DNA from: Pseudomonas endophytica
GTDB taxonomy: Bacteria > Pseudomonadota > Gammaproteobacteria > Pseudomonadales > Pseudomonadaceae
Reading direction: 5' to 3'
Length of the DNA stretch: 36,657 nt
Assembly: GCF_001411475.1 (NCBI RefSeq)
Contig: NZ_LLWH01000170.1
Span: 1-36,657 of the forward strand
The translations under genes and the position numbers were made by a program. Positions within the stretch are counted from its first letter, which is position 1. Each line of letters begins with the position of its first letter. Positions 24,136-31,882 of this stretch are shown here, piece after piece. The notes under the pieces were generated by a model. The model was not told the origin of the DNA. It was given only the letters and a program-made list of their open reading frames with translations, and ran no database searches.

Positions 24136-24564
24136 TTAAAACTTCAGTTCTTGGGGCTGCTGAGCAGTATGAGGGTGAGCAGCGCCCGCATAGACTTTCA
24201 GCTTACGGTACATGTCGCGACCCAGTGGGTTTTTAGGCAGCATGCCTTTAACCGCGGTCTCGATCACGCGCTCAGGAGCTTTGGCGATCAGCTTTTCGAA
24301 GTTGATCGACTTAATCCCGCCCGGGAAACCGGAGTGAGAGTAGTACATCTTGTCAGAGGTCTTAGCACCAGTAACGCGAATCTGCTCAGCATTGATAACA
24401 ACGATGTAGTCACCGGTGTCAACGTGCGGAGTGAATTCAGGCTTGTGCTTACCACGCAGACGGCTCGCGATCTCGGTGGCCAGACGACCCAGGGTCTGAC
24501 CAGCAGCGTCGACGACAAACCAGTCGCGCTTTACTGTTTCTGGTTTAGCAGTAAAAGTTTTCAT
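24136..24564 (-). CDS. rplM: 50S ribosomal protein L13
   Basis: L13 is an early-assembly large-subunit protein. The protein has 142 residues, as in E. coli. Seen: [64 protein letters not shown] and [20 protein letters not shown]. In E. coli L13 represses its own operon by binding the leader RNA. The short leader here has a small potential hairpin (CAGGG-CGG-CCCCTG on the minus strand), but a regulatory role is only inferred. Confidence 0.98.
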   Translation of the reverse strand: MKTFTAKPETVKRDWFVVDAAGQTLGRLATEIASRLRGKHKPEFTPHVDTGDYIVVINAEQIRVTGAKTSDKMYYSHSGFPGGIKSINFEKLIAKAPERVIETAVKGMLPKNPLGRDMYRKLKVYAGAAHPHTAQQPQELKF

Positions 24565-24605
24565 TCTTTATAGCCTCAGGGGCCGCCCTGTAAATTAGAC
24601 GGCGG

Positions 24606-24634
24606 ATCTTACTGAATAGTGCGTACTTTGACAA
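24606..24634 (-). promoter_or_regulatory. Candidate rplM-rpsI promoter
   Basis: On the minus strand TTGTCA (24634-24629) and TAAGAT (24611-24606) are 17 bases apart, giving a leader of about 35 bases before rplM. The -35 lies inside a perfect palindrome, CTTTGAC-TT-GTCAAAG (24626-24641). Confidence 0.55.
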
Positions 24635-24810
24635 GTCAAAGGCAGCCGGATACAGACGCTATCGGGGGCTCGGGTCAGCGCGTCCGTTCAACGGCAAGAT
24701 TCTTCGGCAGGCGGGGCATCACTTCCACTGCAGAAAGAGGTCGACGATTATCCAGATTGCGCAAAAAATTACAACCTGCTTTTATGATTCTTTCCCCGAA
24801 GGAGTGACCG

Positions 24811-25851
24811 ATGGACTACCGCCAGCTAGGCCGCAGCAACCTCAAAGTCAGTGCAATTGCACTCGGCACCATGACTTGGGGTGAGCAAAACACTCAAGAT
24901 GAAGCGTTCGAGCAAATCGAGTACGCAAAAAACGCCGGAATTAACTTCCTCGACACCGCCGAGATGTACCCGGTCCCACCCAAAGCCGAAACCTATGCCA
25001 CCACGGAGCGCTACATCGGCAACTGGTTCAAGGCTCGGGGCGATCGCGCCGATTGGATACTGGCCAGCAAAATTGCCGGACCAGGCAATACCATCGACTA
25101 CATCCGTGATGGCCAACTGAAACACAACCGCACCCATATCGTGCAAGCACTGGATGCCAGCCTCAAGCGTCTGCAAACCGACTGGATCGACCTCTACCAA
25201 CTGCATTGGCCTGAGCGCAGCACCAACTTCTTCGGCCAATTGGGCTACACGCACAAGGCCGACGAAGACTTTACCCCGCTGGAAGAAACCCTCGAAGCGT
25301 TAGACGAACAAGTCAAAGCAGGCAAGATCCGTCACATTGGCCTGTCCAACGAAACGCCTTGGGCAACCATGAAATTTTTACAGTTGGCCGAGAGCCGTGG
25401 ATGGCCGCGTGCCGTGTCGATCCAGAACCCGTACAACCTACTCAATCGAAGCTTTGAAGTTGGTTTGGCCGAAATCGCGATTCGCGAACAATGTGGGCTG
25501 CTCGCCTACTCCCCTCTTGCATTCGGCATGCTGACCGGCAAGTACGGCAGTGGCGCTCGCCCAGAAAATGGCCGTTTGAGCCTTTACAGCCGCTTCTCGC
25601 GCTATTCAAATCCAGAATCGGTTGCCGCCTGTGAGCGTTACGTCACACTGGCTCGCGAACACGGGTTGGATCCGGCGCAAATGGCCTTGGCGTATGTCAC
25701 TCAACAGCCGTTTGTGACCAGCAACATTATTGGCGCCACGACGATGGAGCAATTGAAAAGCAACATCGCCAGTGCCGACTTAACACTCTGCGATGACGTG
25801 CTTGCGGGCATTGAAGCCATTCACAAAGCCCAGCCAAACCCGGCGCCTTAA
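24811..25851 (+). CDS. NADP(H)-dependent aldo/keto reductase, Tas family
   Basis: This is an AKR-superfamily oxidoreductase most like E. coli Tas. The physiological substrate is unknown. The protein has 346 residues and a strong AAGGAG ribosome site 7 bases before ATG. Seen: the TIM-barrel start LGRSNLKVSAIALGTMTWGEQN and the catalytic tetrad Asp48 and Tyr53 (INFLDTAEMY), Lys87 (ILASKIAG) and His132 (LYQLHWPER). The NADP-binding end GLLAYSPLAFGMLTGKY and SNIIGATTMEQLKSN are also present. A TATGAT (24783-24788) could be its -10, but no good -35 is seen. It is followed by a REP pair and then a regulator on the same strand, which may or may not control it. Confidence 0.9.
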   Translation: MDYRQLGRSNLKVSAIALGTMTWGEQNTQDEAFEQIEYAKNAGINFLDTAEMYPVPPKAETYATTERYIGNWFKARGDRADWILASKIAGPGNTIDYIRDGQLKHNRTHIVQALDASLKRLQTDWIDLYQLHWPERSTNFFGQLGYTHKADEDFTPLEETLEALDEQVKAGKIRHIGLSNETPWATMKFLQLAESRGWPRAVSIQNPYNLLNRSFEVGLAEIAIREQCGLLAYSPLAFGMLTGKYGSGARPENGRLSLYSRFSRYSNPESVAACERYVTLAREHGLDPAQMALAYVTQQPFVTSNIIGATTMEQLKSNIASADLTLCDDVLAGIEAIHKAQPNPAP

Positions 25852-25860
25852 CCCAACCCT

Positions 25861-25928
25861 CGTAGGAGCTGCCGAAGGCTGCGATCTTTGAAAAGTTCAA
25901 CAGATAGCAGCCCTCGTCACCTCCTACG
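25861..25928. repeat. REPIN-like inverted pair of REP sequences
   Basis: The left half, CGTAGGAGCTGCCGAAGGCT then GCGATCTTTG, is a common Pseudomonas REP form. The right half (AGATAGCAGCCCTCGTCACC then TCCTACG) is its inverted, partly decayed partner. Ends CGTAGGAG/CTCCTACG and inner GGCTGCGATCT/AGATAGCAGCC pair across a short centre, so the whole unit can fold as one hairpin. It lies 10 bases after the reductase stop and may limit read-through. Confidence 0.8.
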
Positions 25929-26015
25929 AGTTGAGCCCCCCCTAGACACACAGGAAAAAAAATAAGACGATCCAGCCGTAAGTTGACCAATTTCACCTAT
26001 AAGAATAATCAAACC

Positions 26016-27011
26016 ATGTCTAATCAACTCTCCACGCCTCTTCGGCGCGTCAGCGTTTTGGCCACGGATCACGTGTTCGCCTCAACCTTGATGCAAGCCA
26101 AAGACTTCTTTCATCTGGCCAGTCTGCGCCACGGCAAACAACTAGGCCAAGGCTTCAACCCGAGCTTTGAAACCCGCTTGGTTAGCCCTGACGGCCAATC
26201 TGTCGGCAGTTTCAGCAATGTCATGCTCCCGGTCGATGGCGGCCTTGGTGACGCTGACATCATCATCCTCCCAGCCTTTTGGGACGACTTTGACGCCCTG
26301 CGCCAACGCTACCCGCAAGTCATACCGTGGCTGCGCGAGCAGCATGCACGCGGTGCCGTACTGTGCGCTTCAGCCACTGGCGTGTTTTGGCTGGCAGAAG
26401 CAGGTCTGCTTAATGGTAAAGAAGCCACCACTTATTGGCGTTTTTTCACATCCTTCGCAGAGCGTTTCCCACAGGTGCACCTGAACCAAGACAAGCACCT
26501 CACCGACGCCGACAACCTCTATTGCGCCGGTGGACCTAACTCAGCCTGCGACCTGTACATTTATTTGATTGAGCGTTTCTGCGGCGCCAATATCGCCCAG
26601 GCCGTGGCCCGCGACATTCTTTATGAAGTGCAGCGCAATTACTCTCCGGGGCGCATTGGCTTCGGTGGGCAAAAACTGCATCAAGACGTGATTATTTTGC
26701 AGATTCAGCATTGGCTCGAAGAGCACTTCGCCGAGAAATTTCGCTTTGAAGATGTGGCACGCGAACACGGCATGAGCATCCGCAACTTCATGCGCCGCTT
26801 CCAGATCGCCACGGGCGACAAACCCCTGCACTACTTGCAGCGCTTGCGCATAGAAACCGCCAAGGGCTTGCTGTCAGCCACGCGCAAAAGCATTAAAACC
26901 ATCAGCTATGACGTGGGCTATGACGATGCCAGCTTCTTTGCGCGGCTGTTTCGCCAGCACACTGAACTGTCACCTAACCAATACCGGCAACAGTTTCAGC
27001 AAGCAGCCTAG
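26016..27011 (+). CDS. GlxA-type transcriptional regulator (DJ-1/PfpI domain plus AraC HTH)
   Basis: This is a two-domain regulator of the GATase1-like/AraC class, found controlling amine, choline or arginine catabolism in pseudomonads. The ligand here is unknown. I start at ATG 26016, 331 residues; the frame extends to a TTG at 25983. The ribosome site is weak in both cases. Seen: an N-terminal DJ-1/PfpI fold (about 10-200) with DADIIILPAFWDD and the elbow-like VLCASATGVFWLAEAGLL containing Cys117. The C-terminal AraC domain (about 240-325) has FRFEDVAREHGMSIRNFMRR, KPLHYLQRLRIE and the second helix-turn-helix region SYDVGYDDASFFARLFRQ. It ends in REP-like sequence and converges on zapE. Confidence 0.88.
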   Translation: MSNQLSTPLRRVSVLATDHVFASTLMQAKDFFHLASLRHGKQLGQGFNPSFETRLVSPDGQSVGSFSNVMLPVDGGLGDADIIILPAFWDDFDALRQRYPQVIPWLREQHARGAVLCASATGVFWLAEAGLLNGKEATTYWRFFTSFAERFPQVHLNQDKHLTDADNLYCAGGPNSACDLYIYLIERFCGANIAQAVARDILYEVQRNYSPGRIGFGGQKLHQDVIILQIQHWLEEHFAEKFRFEDVAREHGMSIRNFMRRFQIATGDKPLHYLQRLRIETAKGLLSATRKSIKTISYDVGYDDASFFARLFRQHTELSPNQYRQQFQQAA

Positions 27012-27022
27012 GCCTTTCCCAT

Positions 27023-27078
27023 GGCTCGCAATCTTGTTAAAAATCGAAAGATCGCGAGACACATTCACACCTACAGCG
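27023..27078. repeat. Decayed REP/REPIN remnant between convergent genes
   Basis: CTCGCAATCTTG and AAAGATCGCGAG form an imperfect inverted repeat around a short AT-rich loop. The downstream flank retains CCTACAG, the usual outer end of Pseudomonas REPs. The resemblance is partial, so it is called as a remnant. No separate classical terminator was seen between this regulator and zapE. Confidence 0.45.
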
Positions 27079-27089
27079 GCAGCCTTTAA

Positions 27090-28184
27090 TTAAGGCCGGT
27101 GAGCGCGAGTCAGGTATTCGTGGGACTGCATTTCGAGCAAGCGACTCAACGTGCGCTGGAACTCGAAACTCAAGCGCCCACCGGTGTAGAGGTCTTTGAG
27201 TTCCACTTCGGCCGAGATAATCAGCTTGACGCCACGGTCGTAAAACTCGTCAACCATGTTGATAAAACGACGCGCGATGTCGTCTGTTTTAACGTCCATT
27301 TGCTCAACACCGCTGAGGATCACAGCGTTGAAGATCTTGCCCAGCTCGATGTAATCATTCTGACTGCGCGGACCGTCACATAGCTCGCGAAAATCAAACC
27401 AAGCCACGTCATCGCAGGTGCGCAGCGCACGAATCGTGCGGTTCTCGATGATCAAATCGTCGTTTTCAACCGTTCGGGTTGAGTTATGCGTCAACGCTTT
27501 AAAGCTCTCACGCAAGGAGGCTTCAGACGCTTCATTAAGCGGGAAGTGGAACAGCTCGGCTTGCTCCAAATGGCGCAAGCGATAGTCCACGCCACTGTCG
27601 ACGTTGACGATCTCGGTGTTCTGCTTGATCAGCGCAATGGCTGGCAAGAAGCGCGCACGTTGCAGGCCATCTTTGTACAGGCCGTCTGGCACGATGTTCG
27701 ACGTTGCCACCAAGGTCACGCCGTTTTTGAACAGCTCTTCCATTAGCGTGCCAAGAATCATGGCGTCGGTAATGTCCGAGACAAAGAATTCGTCAAAACA
27801 AATGACCCGCGCCTCATCCGCAAAACGCTTGGCGATGATGGTCAGCGGGTTTTTCTCGCCATTGAGGGTACGCATCTCTTCATGCACGCGCTTCATAAAG
27901 CGGTGGAAGTGGGTACGCACCTTCTGCTTGAACGGCAAGGCGTCAAAGAACGTATCGACCAGGTAAGTTTTACCTCGGCCAACACCGCCCCAAAAATACA
28001 AACCCTTGACCAACGTGGGTTCTTTTTTGCCAAACAGCTTGCCCAGCAGGCCAGGCTTGCTCTGCGAAGCGGCGACCAAGTCGTCATAGAGACGCTGCAG
28101 GTGACGCACAGCGTTTTCCTGAGCCGCATCGTGGAAGAAGTCCGGGCGTTTCAGATCAGCTTGATATCGTTCTAGAGGCGTCAT
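27090..28184 (-). CDS. zapE: Cell division ATPase ZapE (AFG1-like)
   Basis: ZapE is a P-loop ATPase of the AFG1/YhcM family. In E. coli it interacts with the Z-ring under low-oxygen or stress conditions. The protein has 364 residues. Seen: an N-terminal helical stretch (TPLERYQADLKRPDFFHDAAQ), Walker A GGVGRGKT (66-73), the histidine-containing RTHFHRFMKRVHEEM, Walker B VICFDEFFVSDITDA with Asp131-Glu132, the sensor-like LVATSNIVPDGLY, and the C-terminal FQRTLSRLLEMQSHEYL. It lies downstream of trpS but beyond a terminator, so it may have its own promoter in the 91-base gap. Confidence 0.94.
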   Translation of the reverse strand: MTPLERYQADLKRPDFFHDAAQENAVRHLQRLYDDLVAASQSKPGLLGKLFGKKEPTLVKGLYFWGGVGRGKTYLVDTFFDALPFKQKVRTHFHRFMKRVHEEMRTLNGEKNPLTIIAKRFADEARVICFDEFFVSDITDAMILGTLMEELFKNGVTLVATSNIVPDGLYKDGLQRARFLPAIALIKQNTEIVNVDSGVDYRLRHLEQAELFHFPLNEASEASLRESFKALTHNSTRTVENDDLIIENRTIRALRTCDDVAWFDFRELCDGPRSQNDYIELGKIFNAVILSGVEQMDVKTDDIARRFINMVDEFYDRGVKLIISAEVELKDLYTGGRLSFEFQRTLSRLLEMQSHEYLTRAHRP

Positions 28185-28202
28185 AATTCGCTAGCTGGGC
28201 AA

Positions 28203-28233
28203 CAAAAACGGGCCGACACTTTAGCGACGGCCC
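28203..28233 (-). terminator. Intrinsic terminator after trpS
   Basis: On the minus strand GGGCCG and CGGCCC form a stem around a longer imperfect loop, followed by GTTTTTGTT. It lies 43 bases beyond the trpS stop and about 20 bases before the zapE start. Confidence 0.75.
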
Positions 28234-28275
28234 TTGGGAATGGCAATCAAACCTGAGACTAAACGTCGCAGTTTC

Positions 28276-29631
28276 TCAGTCTTGCACGGGCAGCAGTGCT
28301 ACGCGCAAGGCTTCGATTGCCGCATCACGTGCGGCCTCATCGGCAAATACCGGGCTGTGCGCCACGCTCACATCTTCCAGCCAAACGCTGAAACTCAAGC
28401 CTTCAACGCGGACATCCAGCGCTTCACCTGATTGCAGTTGCTTACTTGCCTGCCCCGCGGCTTTACCGTCAGCAAAGCTACGCGACAGCAATAGCTGCTC
28501 ACCTTCTGCGCTCAGCAAGCGGAAACGGAAGCTGCCGTCTTCGTCACGGAAACTGACAAAGCGCGAGCCTTTTGCAGCTTTCTTTTTAATCGACGAGGTG
28601 GTCTGTGCAGCACTCGCAAACGATCGCAGACCCACCGCTTCACGCAGCTCAGCCAAAAATGGCGTCGCGGTTTTACGGGCTTTCTGTGCGCCAGCCTGAA
28701 GAATGTCTTCCATATCCGAAGGGCGCGACATCAACTCGTGATAACGCTCGCGGGCCTCACCCAGCTCTGCGTCCAGCAGCTTGAACAGACGCTCTTTGGC
28801 CTCACCCCAGCCCAAGCCTTGCAACAACTCGCTGCGCAGCGCTGCGGACTGCTCAGGCGTCGAGAACGCTTGATACAGCGTAAACAGGTGCGAGTTGTCG
28901 GGGTCTTTAGCTTCGCCCGGTGCGCGGGAGTCGGTGACGATCCGCGAAATCGCGTTTTTCATGTCTTTGGCGCTGGAGAACAACGGAATGGTGTTGTCAT
29001 AGCTTTTCGACATTTTGCGACCGTCAAGCCCAGGCAAGGTCGCTACGCTTTCTTCGATCAGCGCTTGAGGCATGGCGAAGAACTCTTTGCCATTGCCGAA
29101 CAGGTGATTGAAGCGCTGGCCGATATCACGGGCCATTTCGACGTGCTGGATTTGGTCGCGACCGACCGGCACCTTGTGCGCGTTGAACATCAAAATGTCC
29201 GCAGCCATCAACACTGGGTAGCTGTACAGCCCCATGCTGATGCCCGCATCCGGGTCTTCGCCGTTTTCTAAGTTCTTGTCGACCGACGCTTTGTAAGCAT
29301 GCGCACGGTTGAGTAAGCCTTTGGCCGCCACACAGGTTAGCAACCAAGTCAGCTCAGGGATTTCCGGGATATCGGACTGACGATAGAACGTCACTCGCTC
29401 AACATCCAGACCGGCCGCCAGCCAAGTGGCTGCAATTTCCTGACGCGAACGCTGAATGCGCTGCGGGTCATCGCATTTGATCAGGGCGTGATAGTCGGCC
29501 AAAAAGTAAAACGAATCGGCGTTAGTGTCACGGCTGGCAACGATAGCCGGGCGGATAGCGCCAGCATAATTGCCCAAGTGCGGCGTGCCGGTGGTGGTAA
29601 TACCGGTCAGGATACGAGTACGAGTGGTCAT
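28276..29631 (-). CDS. trpS: Tryptophanyl-tRNA synthetase with C-terminal extension
   Basis: TrpS charges tRNA-Trp. I start at ATG 29631 ([20 protein letters not shown]), 451 residues. A longer open frame reaches into the upstream hydrolase gene and is not TrpS-like. Seen: the class I signatures TPHLGN (16-21, the HIGH equivalent) and KMSKS (206-210), with [13 protein letters not shown] and [17 protein letters not shown] between them. Typical TrpS proteins are about 330-350 residues. Here residues from about 355 form an extra domain, [20 protein letters not shown] onward, resembling the small YegP/DUF1508 fold, with a second weaker copy ([10 protein letters not shown], about 414-445). The start is 23 bases after the hydrolase stop. 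Confidence 0.95.
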   Translation of the reverse strand: MTTRTRILTGITTTGTPHLGNYAGAIRPAIVASRDTNADSFYFLADYHALIKCDDPQRIQRSRQEIAATWLAAGLDVERVTFYRQSDIPEIPELTWLLTCVAAKGLLNRAHAYKASVDKNLENGEDPDAGISMGLYSYPVLMAADILMFNAHKVPVGRDQIQHVEMARDIGQRFNHLFGNGKEFFAMPQALIEESVATLPGLDGRKMSKSYDNTIPLFSSAKDMKNAISRIVTDSRAPGEAKDPDNSHLFTLYQAFSTPEQSAALRSELLQGLGWGEAKERLFKLLDAELGEARERYHELMSRPSDMEDILQAGAQKARKTATPFLAELREAVGLRSFASAAQTTSSIKKKAAKGSRFVSFRDEDGSFRFRLLSAEGEQLLLSRSFADGKAAGQASKQLQSGEALDVRVEGLSFSVWLEDVSVAHSPVFADEAARDAAIEALRVALLPVQD

Positions 29632-29654
29632 GGGTAATCGCTTATCAGGCTGCA

Positions 29655-30290
29655 TCAAATCGAAAGGCGTGGCGCTACCAACTCTTTGAGTTCTGGCAGC
29701 TTGCCGTGAAAAAAGTGTCCGCATTCTGCCACTTTCAGCAGTTCATGGGGGCGCGAGAGCGTGCTTGACCAGTCATAAACCAGCTGCGGGTCAATCACTT
29801 CGTCGGTTTCGGGCTGAATAACGGTGATTGCACACGTCTGCGGCAGCGCGTCTTCATCACCTAAACGCATCACCGCTGGCGCCACCATGAATAGGCGTGC
29901 GAGTTGCTCGCCCTGCGCTTCAAGTCGCCCGCCGAGGCTTGCAGCCACAAAACCGCCAAATGAAAACCCAAGTAAGTTCAATGGCAAATCTGGGTGTCGA
30001 GCACGCAACCAAAGCGCGGCCGCCAATGCGTCATCGACTTCGCCAGCACCCATATCGTGAGTGCCTGCGCTCGCGCCAACGCCACGGTAATTAAATCGCA
30101 ACGTAACAAGACCTGCATCGCGGGCAGTGCGTTGGAGGGTCGAAACGACTTTATTGAGCATCGTCCCACCCTGTACTGGGTTGGGGTGGCACACCAGCGC
30201 AAGGCCCTTCGGCTCAGCAGAATCAAGGTATAAAGCTTCCAATTGGCCAACCGGGCCATCAATCTGTACGGGGGTTTCGCGGGTAAGCAA
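29655..30290 (-). CDS. Alpha/beta hydrolase of the YsgA/dienelactone-like group, probable TTG start
   Basis: This is a small cytoplasmic alpha/beta-hydrolase of unknown substrate. From TTG 30290 the protein has 211 residues ([20 protein letters not shown]). GGAG lies 7 bases upstream of this TTG, while the first in-frame TTG (30311) has no good site. Seen: an oxyanion/His-Pro motif [11 protein letters not shown] (35-45), [15 protein letters not shown], the nucleophile elbow GFSFGG with Ser110, a candidate acid in PETDEVID (Asp163 or Asp167), and His192 in ECGHFFHG. It is upstream of and probably co-transcribed with trpS; no functional link to tRNA charging is evident. Confidence 0.85.
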   Translation of the reverse strand: MLTRETPVQIDGPVGQLEALYLDSAEPKGLALVCHPNPVQGGTMLNKVVSTLQRTARDAGLVTLRFNYRGVGASAGTHDMGAGEVDDALAAALWLRARHPDLPLNLLGFSFGGFVAASLGGRLEAQGEQLARLFMVAPAVMRLGDEDALPQTCAITVIQPETDEVIDPQLVYDWSSTLSRPHELLKVAECGHFFHGKLPELKELVAPRLSI

Positions 30291-30429
30291 GAAGGAACTC
30301 CGTGACCTCAAAGTAGGTCGACACGTCTAGCTGATAGATTCTGTCTGAGATATTTGCGAGTGCATCGCGGTATACAGCGCAGGTCCGAGCCGTTAACGTA
30401 AAGCAAAGCCGTTTATAGAGGAAGGACTC

Positions 30430-30864
30430 GTGGAACACTCGCTCTTAATTTGGTTGTTGCCGACCCTAGCCCTGGTTGCCGGTGTCGCTATTGGTTTTCT
30501 GGTTGCGCGTCTGCTGCCAAATGCCGCGCCTAATCGCACTCAGCGTCAGTTGGACGACATCCAGGAACGTTTTGACAGTTATCAAAGTGAAGTCGTAACC
30601 CACTTCAACACCACTGCCCATCTGGTGAAAAAACTCACTCAGAGCTATCAAGAAGTACAAGATCATCTCGCCGAGGGTGCCAATAGCTTGGCTCTGGACG
30701 AGCAAACCCGCCAACGTTTGCTGGCTGCTCTGCATTCCGAAGCACCGCATCCGCACCGTGAGCGTTTGACCCCGCCGCACAGTTCCGAGCCGCCAAAAGA
30801 TTACGCGCCAAAAACGCCGAATGCCCCTGGCATGCTCGACGAGCACTACGGTCTGAAGAAGTAA
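30430..30864 (+). CDS. zapG: Inner-membrane protein ZapG (YhcB, DUF1043), GTG start
   Basis: ZapG/YhcB is a small inner-membrane protein that in enterobacteria helps coordinate division and envelope growth. The protein has 144 residues from GTG 30430, with AGAGGAAGG about 8 bases upstream. Seen: one N-terminal membrane segment (about 5-28, LIWLLPTLALVAGVAIGFLV), then a coiled-coil-like helix (about 37-85, RQLDDIQERFDSYQSEVVTH), a proline-rich linker and the tail MLDEHYGLKK. It diverges from the hydrolase and ends at a strong terminator. The nearby zapE on the other strand is also division-related. Confidence 0.9.
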   Translation: MEHSLLIWLLPTLALVAGVAIGFLVARLLPNAAPNRTQRQLDDIQERFDSYQSEVVTHFNTTAHLVKKLTQSYQEVQDHLAEGANSLALDEQTRQRLLAALHSEAPHPHRERLTPPHSSEPPKDYAPKTPNAPGMLDEHYGLKK

Positions 30865-30885
30865 TTCACCCGGCCCTTGCTCAAT

Positions 30886-30924
30886 AAAAAATCCCCGCGC
30901 TCCGAAAGGACCGCGGGGATTTTT
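30886..30924. terminator. Bidirectional terminator between zapG and the OmpA-type lipoprotein gene
   Basis: AAAAATCCCCGCG and CGCGGGGATTTTT are perfect 13-base arms around a 13-base centre (CTCCGAAAGGAC region). A- and T-runs on both flanks let it terminate zapG on plus and the lipoprotein gene on minus. Confidence 0.92.
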
Positions 30925-30953
30925 GCTTAAGCGTTTAGCGCAAGGTTGATACG

Positions 30954-31670
30954 TTACGGGTACTGCTGAACCTGACCTTGCTGCTGGTAATTCATACCCG
31001 GAATAGGCGCCAGAGTGATCTGCACGCGGCGGTTCTGAGCACGGCCATCAGCTGTCGCGTTGCTCGCAATCGGATTGGCAGGGCCTTGACCCGTTGCCGA
31101 CAGGTACTGACCGCTGACACCTTGTGAGGTCAAATAAGTGGCAACGCTTTGTGCTCTCTGTAGAGACAAGCGCTGGTTAAGTTCGTTGCTACCGGTGTTA
31201 TCGGTGTAACCCACGATTTGAATCTGCTGCTGGTTGTTAAGCTGTTTCAGCGAGTTGGCAAGGGTATTGAGCGGCTGATAGAAGCTTGGCGCGATGTTGG
31301 CGGAGTTGGTGGCAAACGTGATGTTGCCCGGCATTACCAGCGTAATGTTGTCGCCCTGACGCTGCACTTCAACGCCTGTGTTGGCCATGCTGGCGCGCAG
31401 TGCGGCTTCTTGCTTGTCGGCATAGTAGCCATAGCCCGCAGCCCCCAGACCCGCAACAGCGGCGCCAATCAATGCGCCTTTGCCGCGGTTGTTGTGGTCG
31501 ATGGCAGCACCTGCAACAGCACCGGCCAGTGCGCCAAGACCACCGTACTTAGCGGTGTTGCTCATACCCGATGAGCCTTGACCTTGGTTGTCATAAGGGT
31601 TGGGAGAGGCGCAGCCGGCCAACAAAGCAATTGCACTTGCGGCCACAATCAAACGACGCGAGATGAACAT
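30954..31670 (-). CDS. OmpA-family lipoprotein with glycine-zipper region (YiaD-like)
   Basis: This outer-membrane lipoprotein has a peptidoglycan-binding domain and is most like YiaD. From ATG 31670 the protein has 238 residues, with TAGGAG about 8 bases upstream. Open codons further up carry no signal peptide. Seen: a lipoprotein signal ending ALLAGC (lipidated Cys20), a glycine-zipper stretch (about 40-80, YGGLGALAGAVAGAAIDH and GALIGAAVAGLGAAGYG), and an OmpA C-terminal domain (about 110-225). The last has ITFATNSANIAPSF, VGYTDNTGSNELNQRLSLQR and ATADGRAQNRRVQI, the NxxLSxxRA/NRRV-type peptidoglycan-binding signature. The C-terminal tail is glutamine-rich. It is a single-gene unit by context. 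Confidence 0.9.
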   Translation of the reverse strand: MFISRRLIVAASAIALLAGCASPNPYDNQGQGSSGMSNTAKYGGLGALAGAVAGAAIDHNNRGKGALIGAAVAGLGAAGYGYYADKQEAALRASMANTGVEVQRQGDNITLVMPGNITFATNSANIAPSFYQPLNTLANSLKQLNNQQQIQIVGYTDNTGSNELNQRLSLQRAQSVATYLTSQGVSGQYLSATGQGPANPIASNATADGRAQNRRVQITLAPIPGMNYQQQGQVQQYP

Positions 31671-31882
31671 GGTGAAGCTCCTACTCAATCTTTCTGGGAA
31701 CGAAGGCCGCTGGCTGTAGACCTCTGTGGTGAGTTGGAACACGACCAACGGTAAAAATTCCATTACAACGTGTTTAAGCGCGAGCTAACACCTCTCATTG
31801 TCAGGCCGTGGATAAGGCGCCTACGATGAAAAACAAGTTGCACGCGCCTAACAGCTTAGACCCAGAAAGCCAAAAGCTCATG
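31671..31882. other. Intergenic gap between aldehyde dehydrogenase end and lipoprotein start
   Basis: These 212 bases must contain the promoter of the minus-strand lipoprotein gene at the high-coordinate side of its start. No clear -35/-10 pair was found. There is no obvious terminator for the upstream aldehyde dehydrogenase, so read-through into the lipoprotein gene cannot be excluded. Confidence 0.4.

Noticed and set aside
24619..24807. Small plus-strand open frame upstream of the aldo/keto reductase
   Set aside because: It overlaps the rplM promoter region, is arginine-rich with no motif, and the reductase has its own strong ribosome site. It could be a leader peptide, but nothing supports this.
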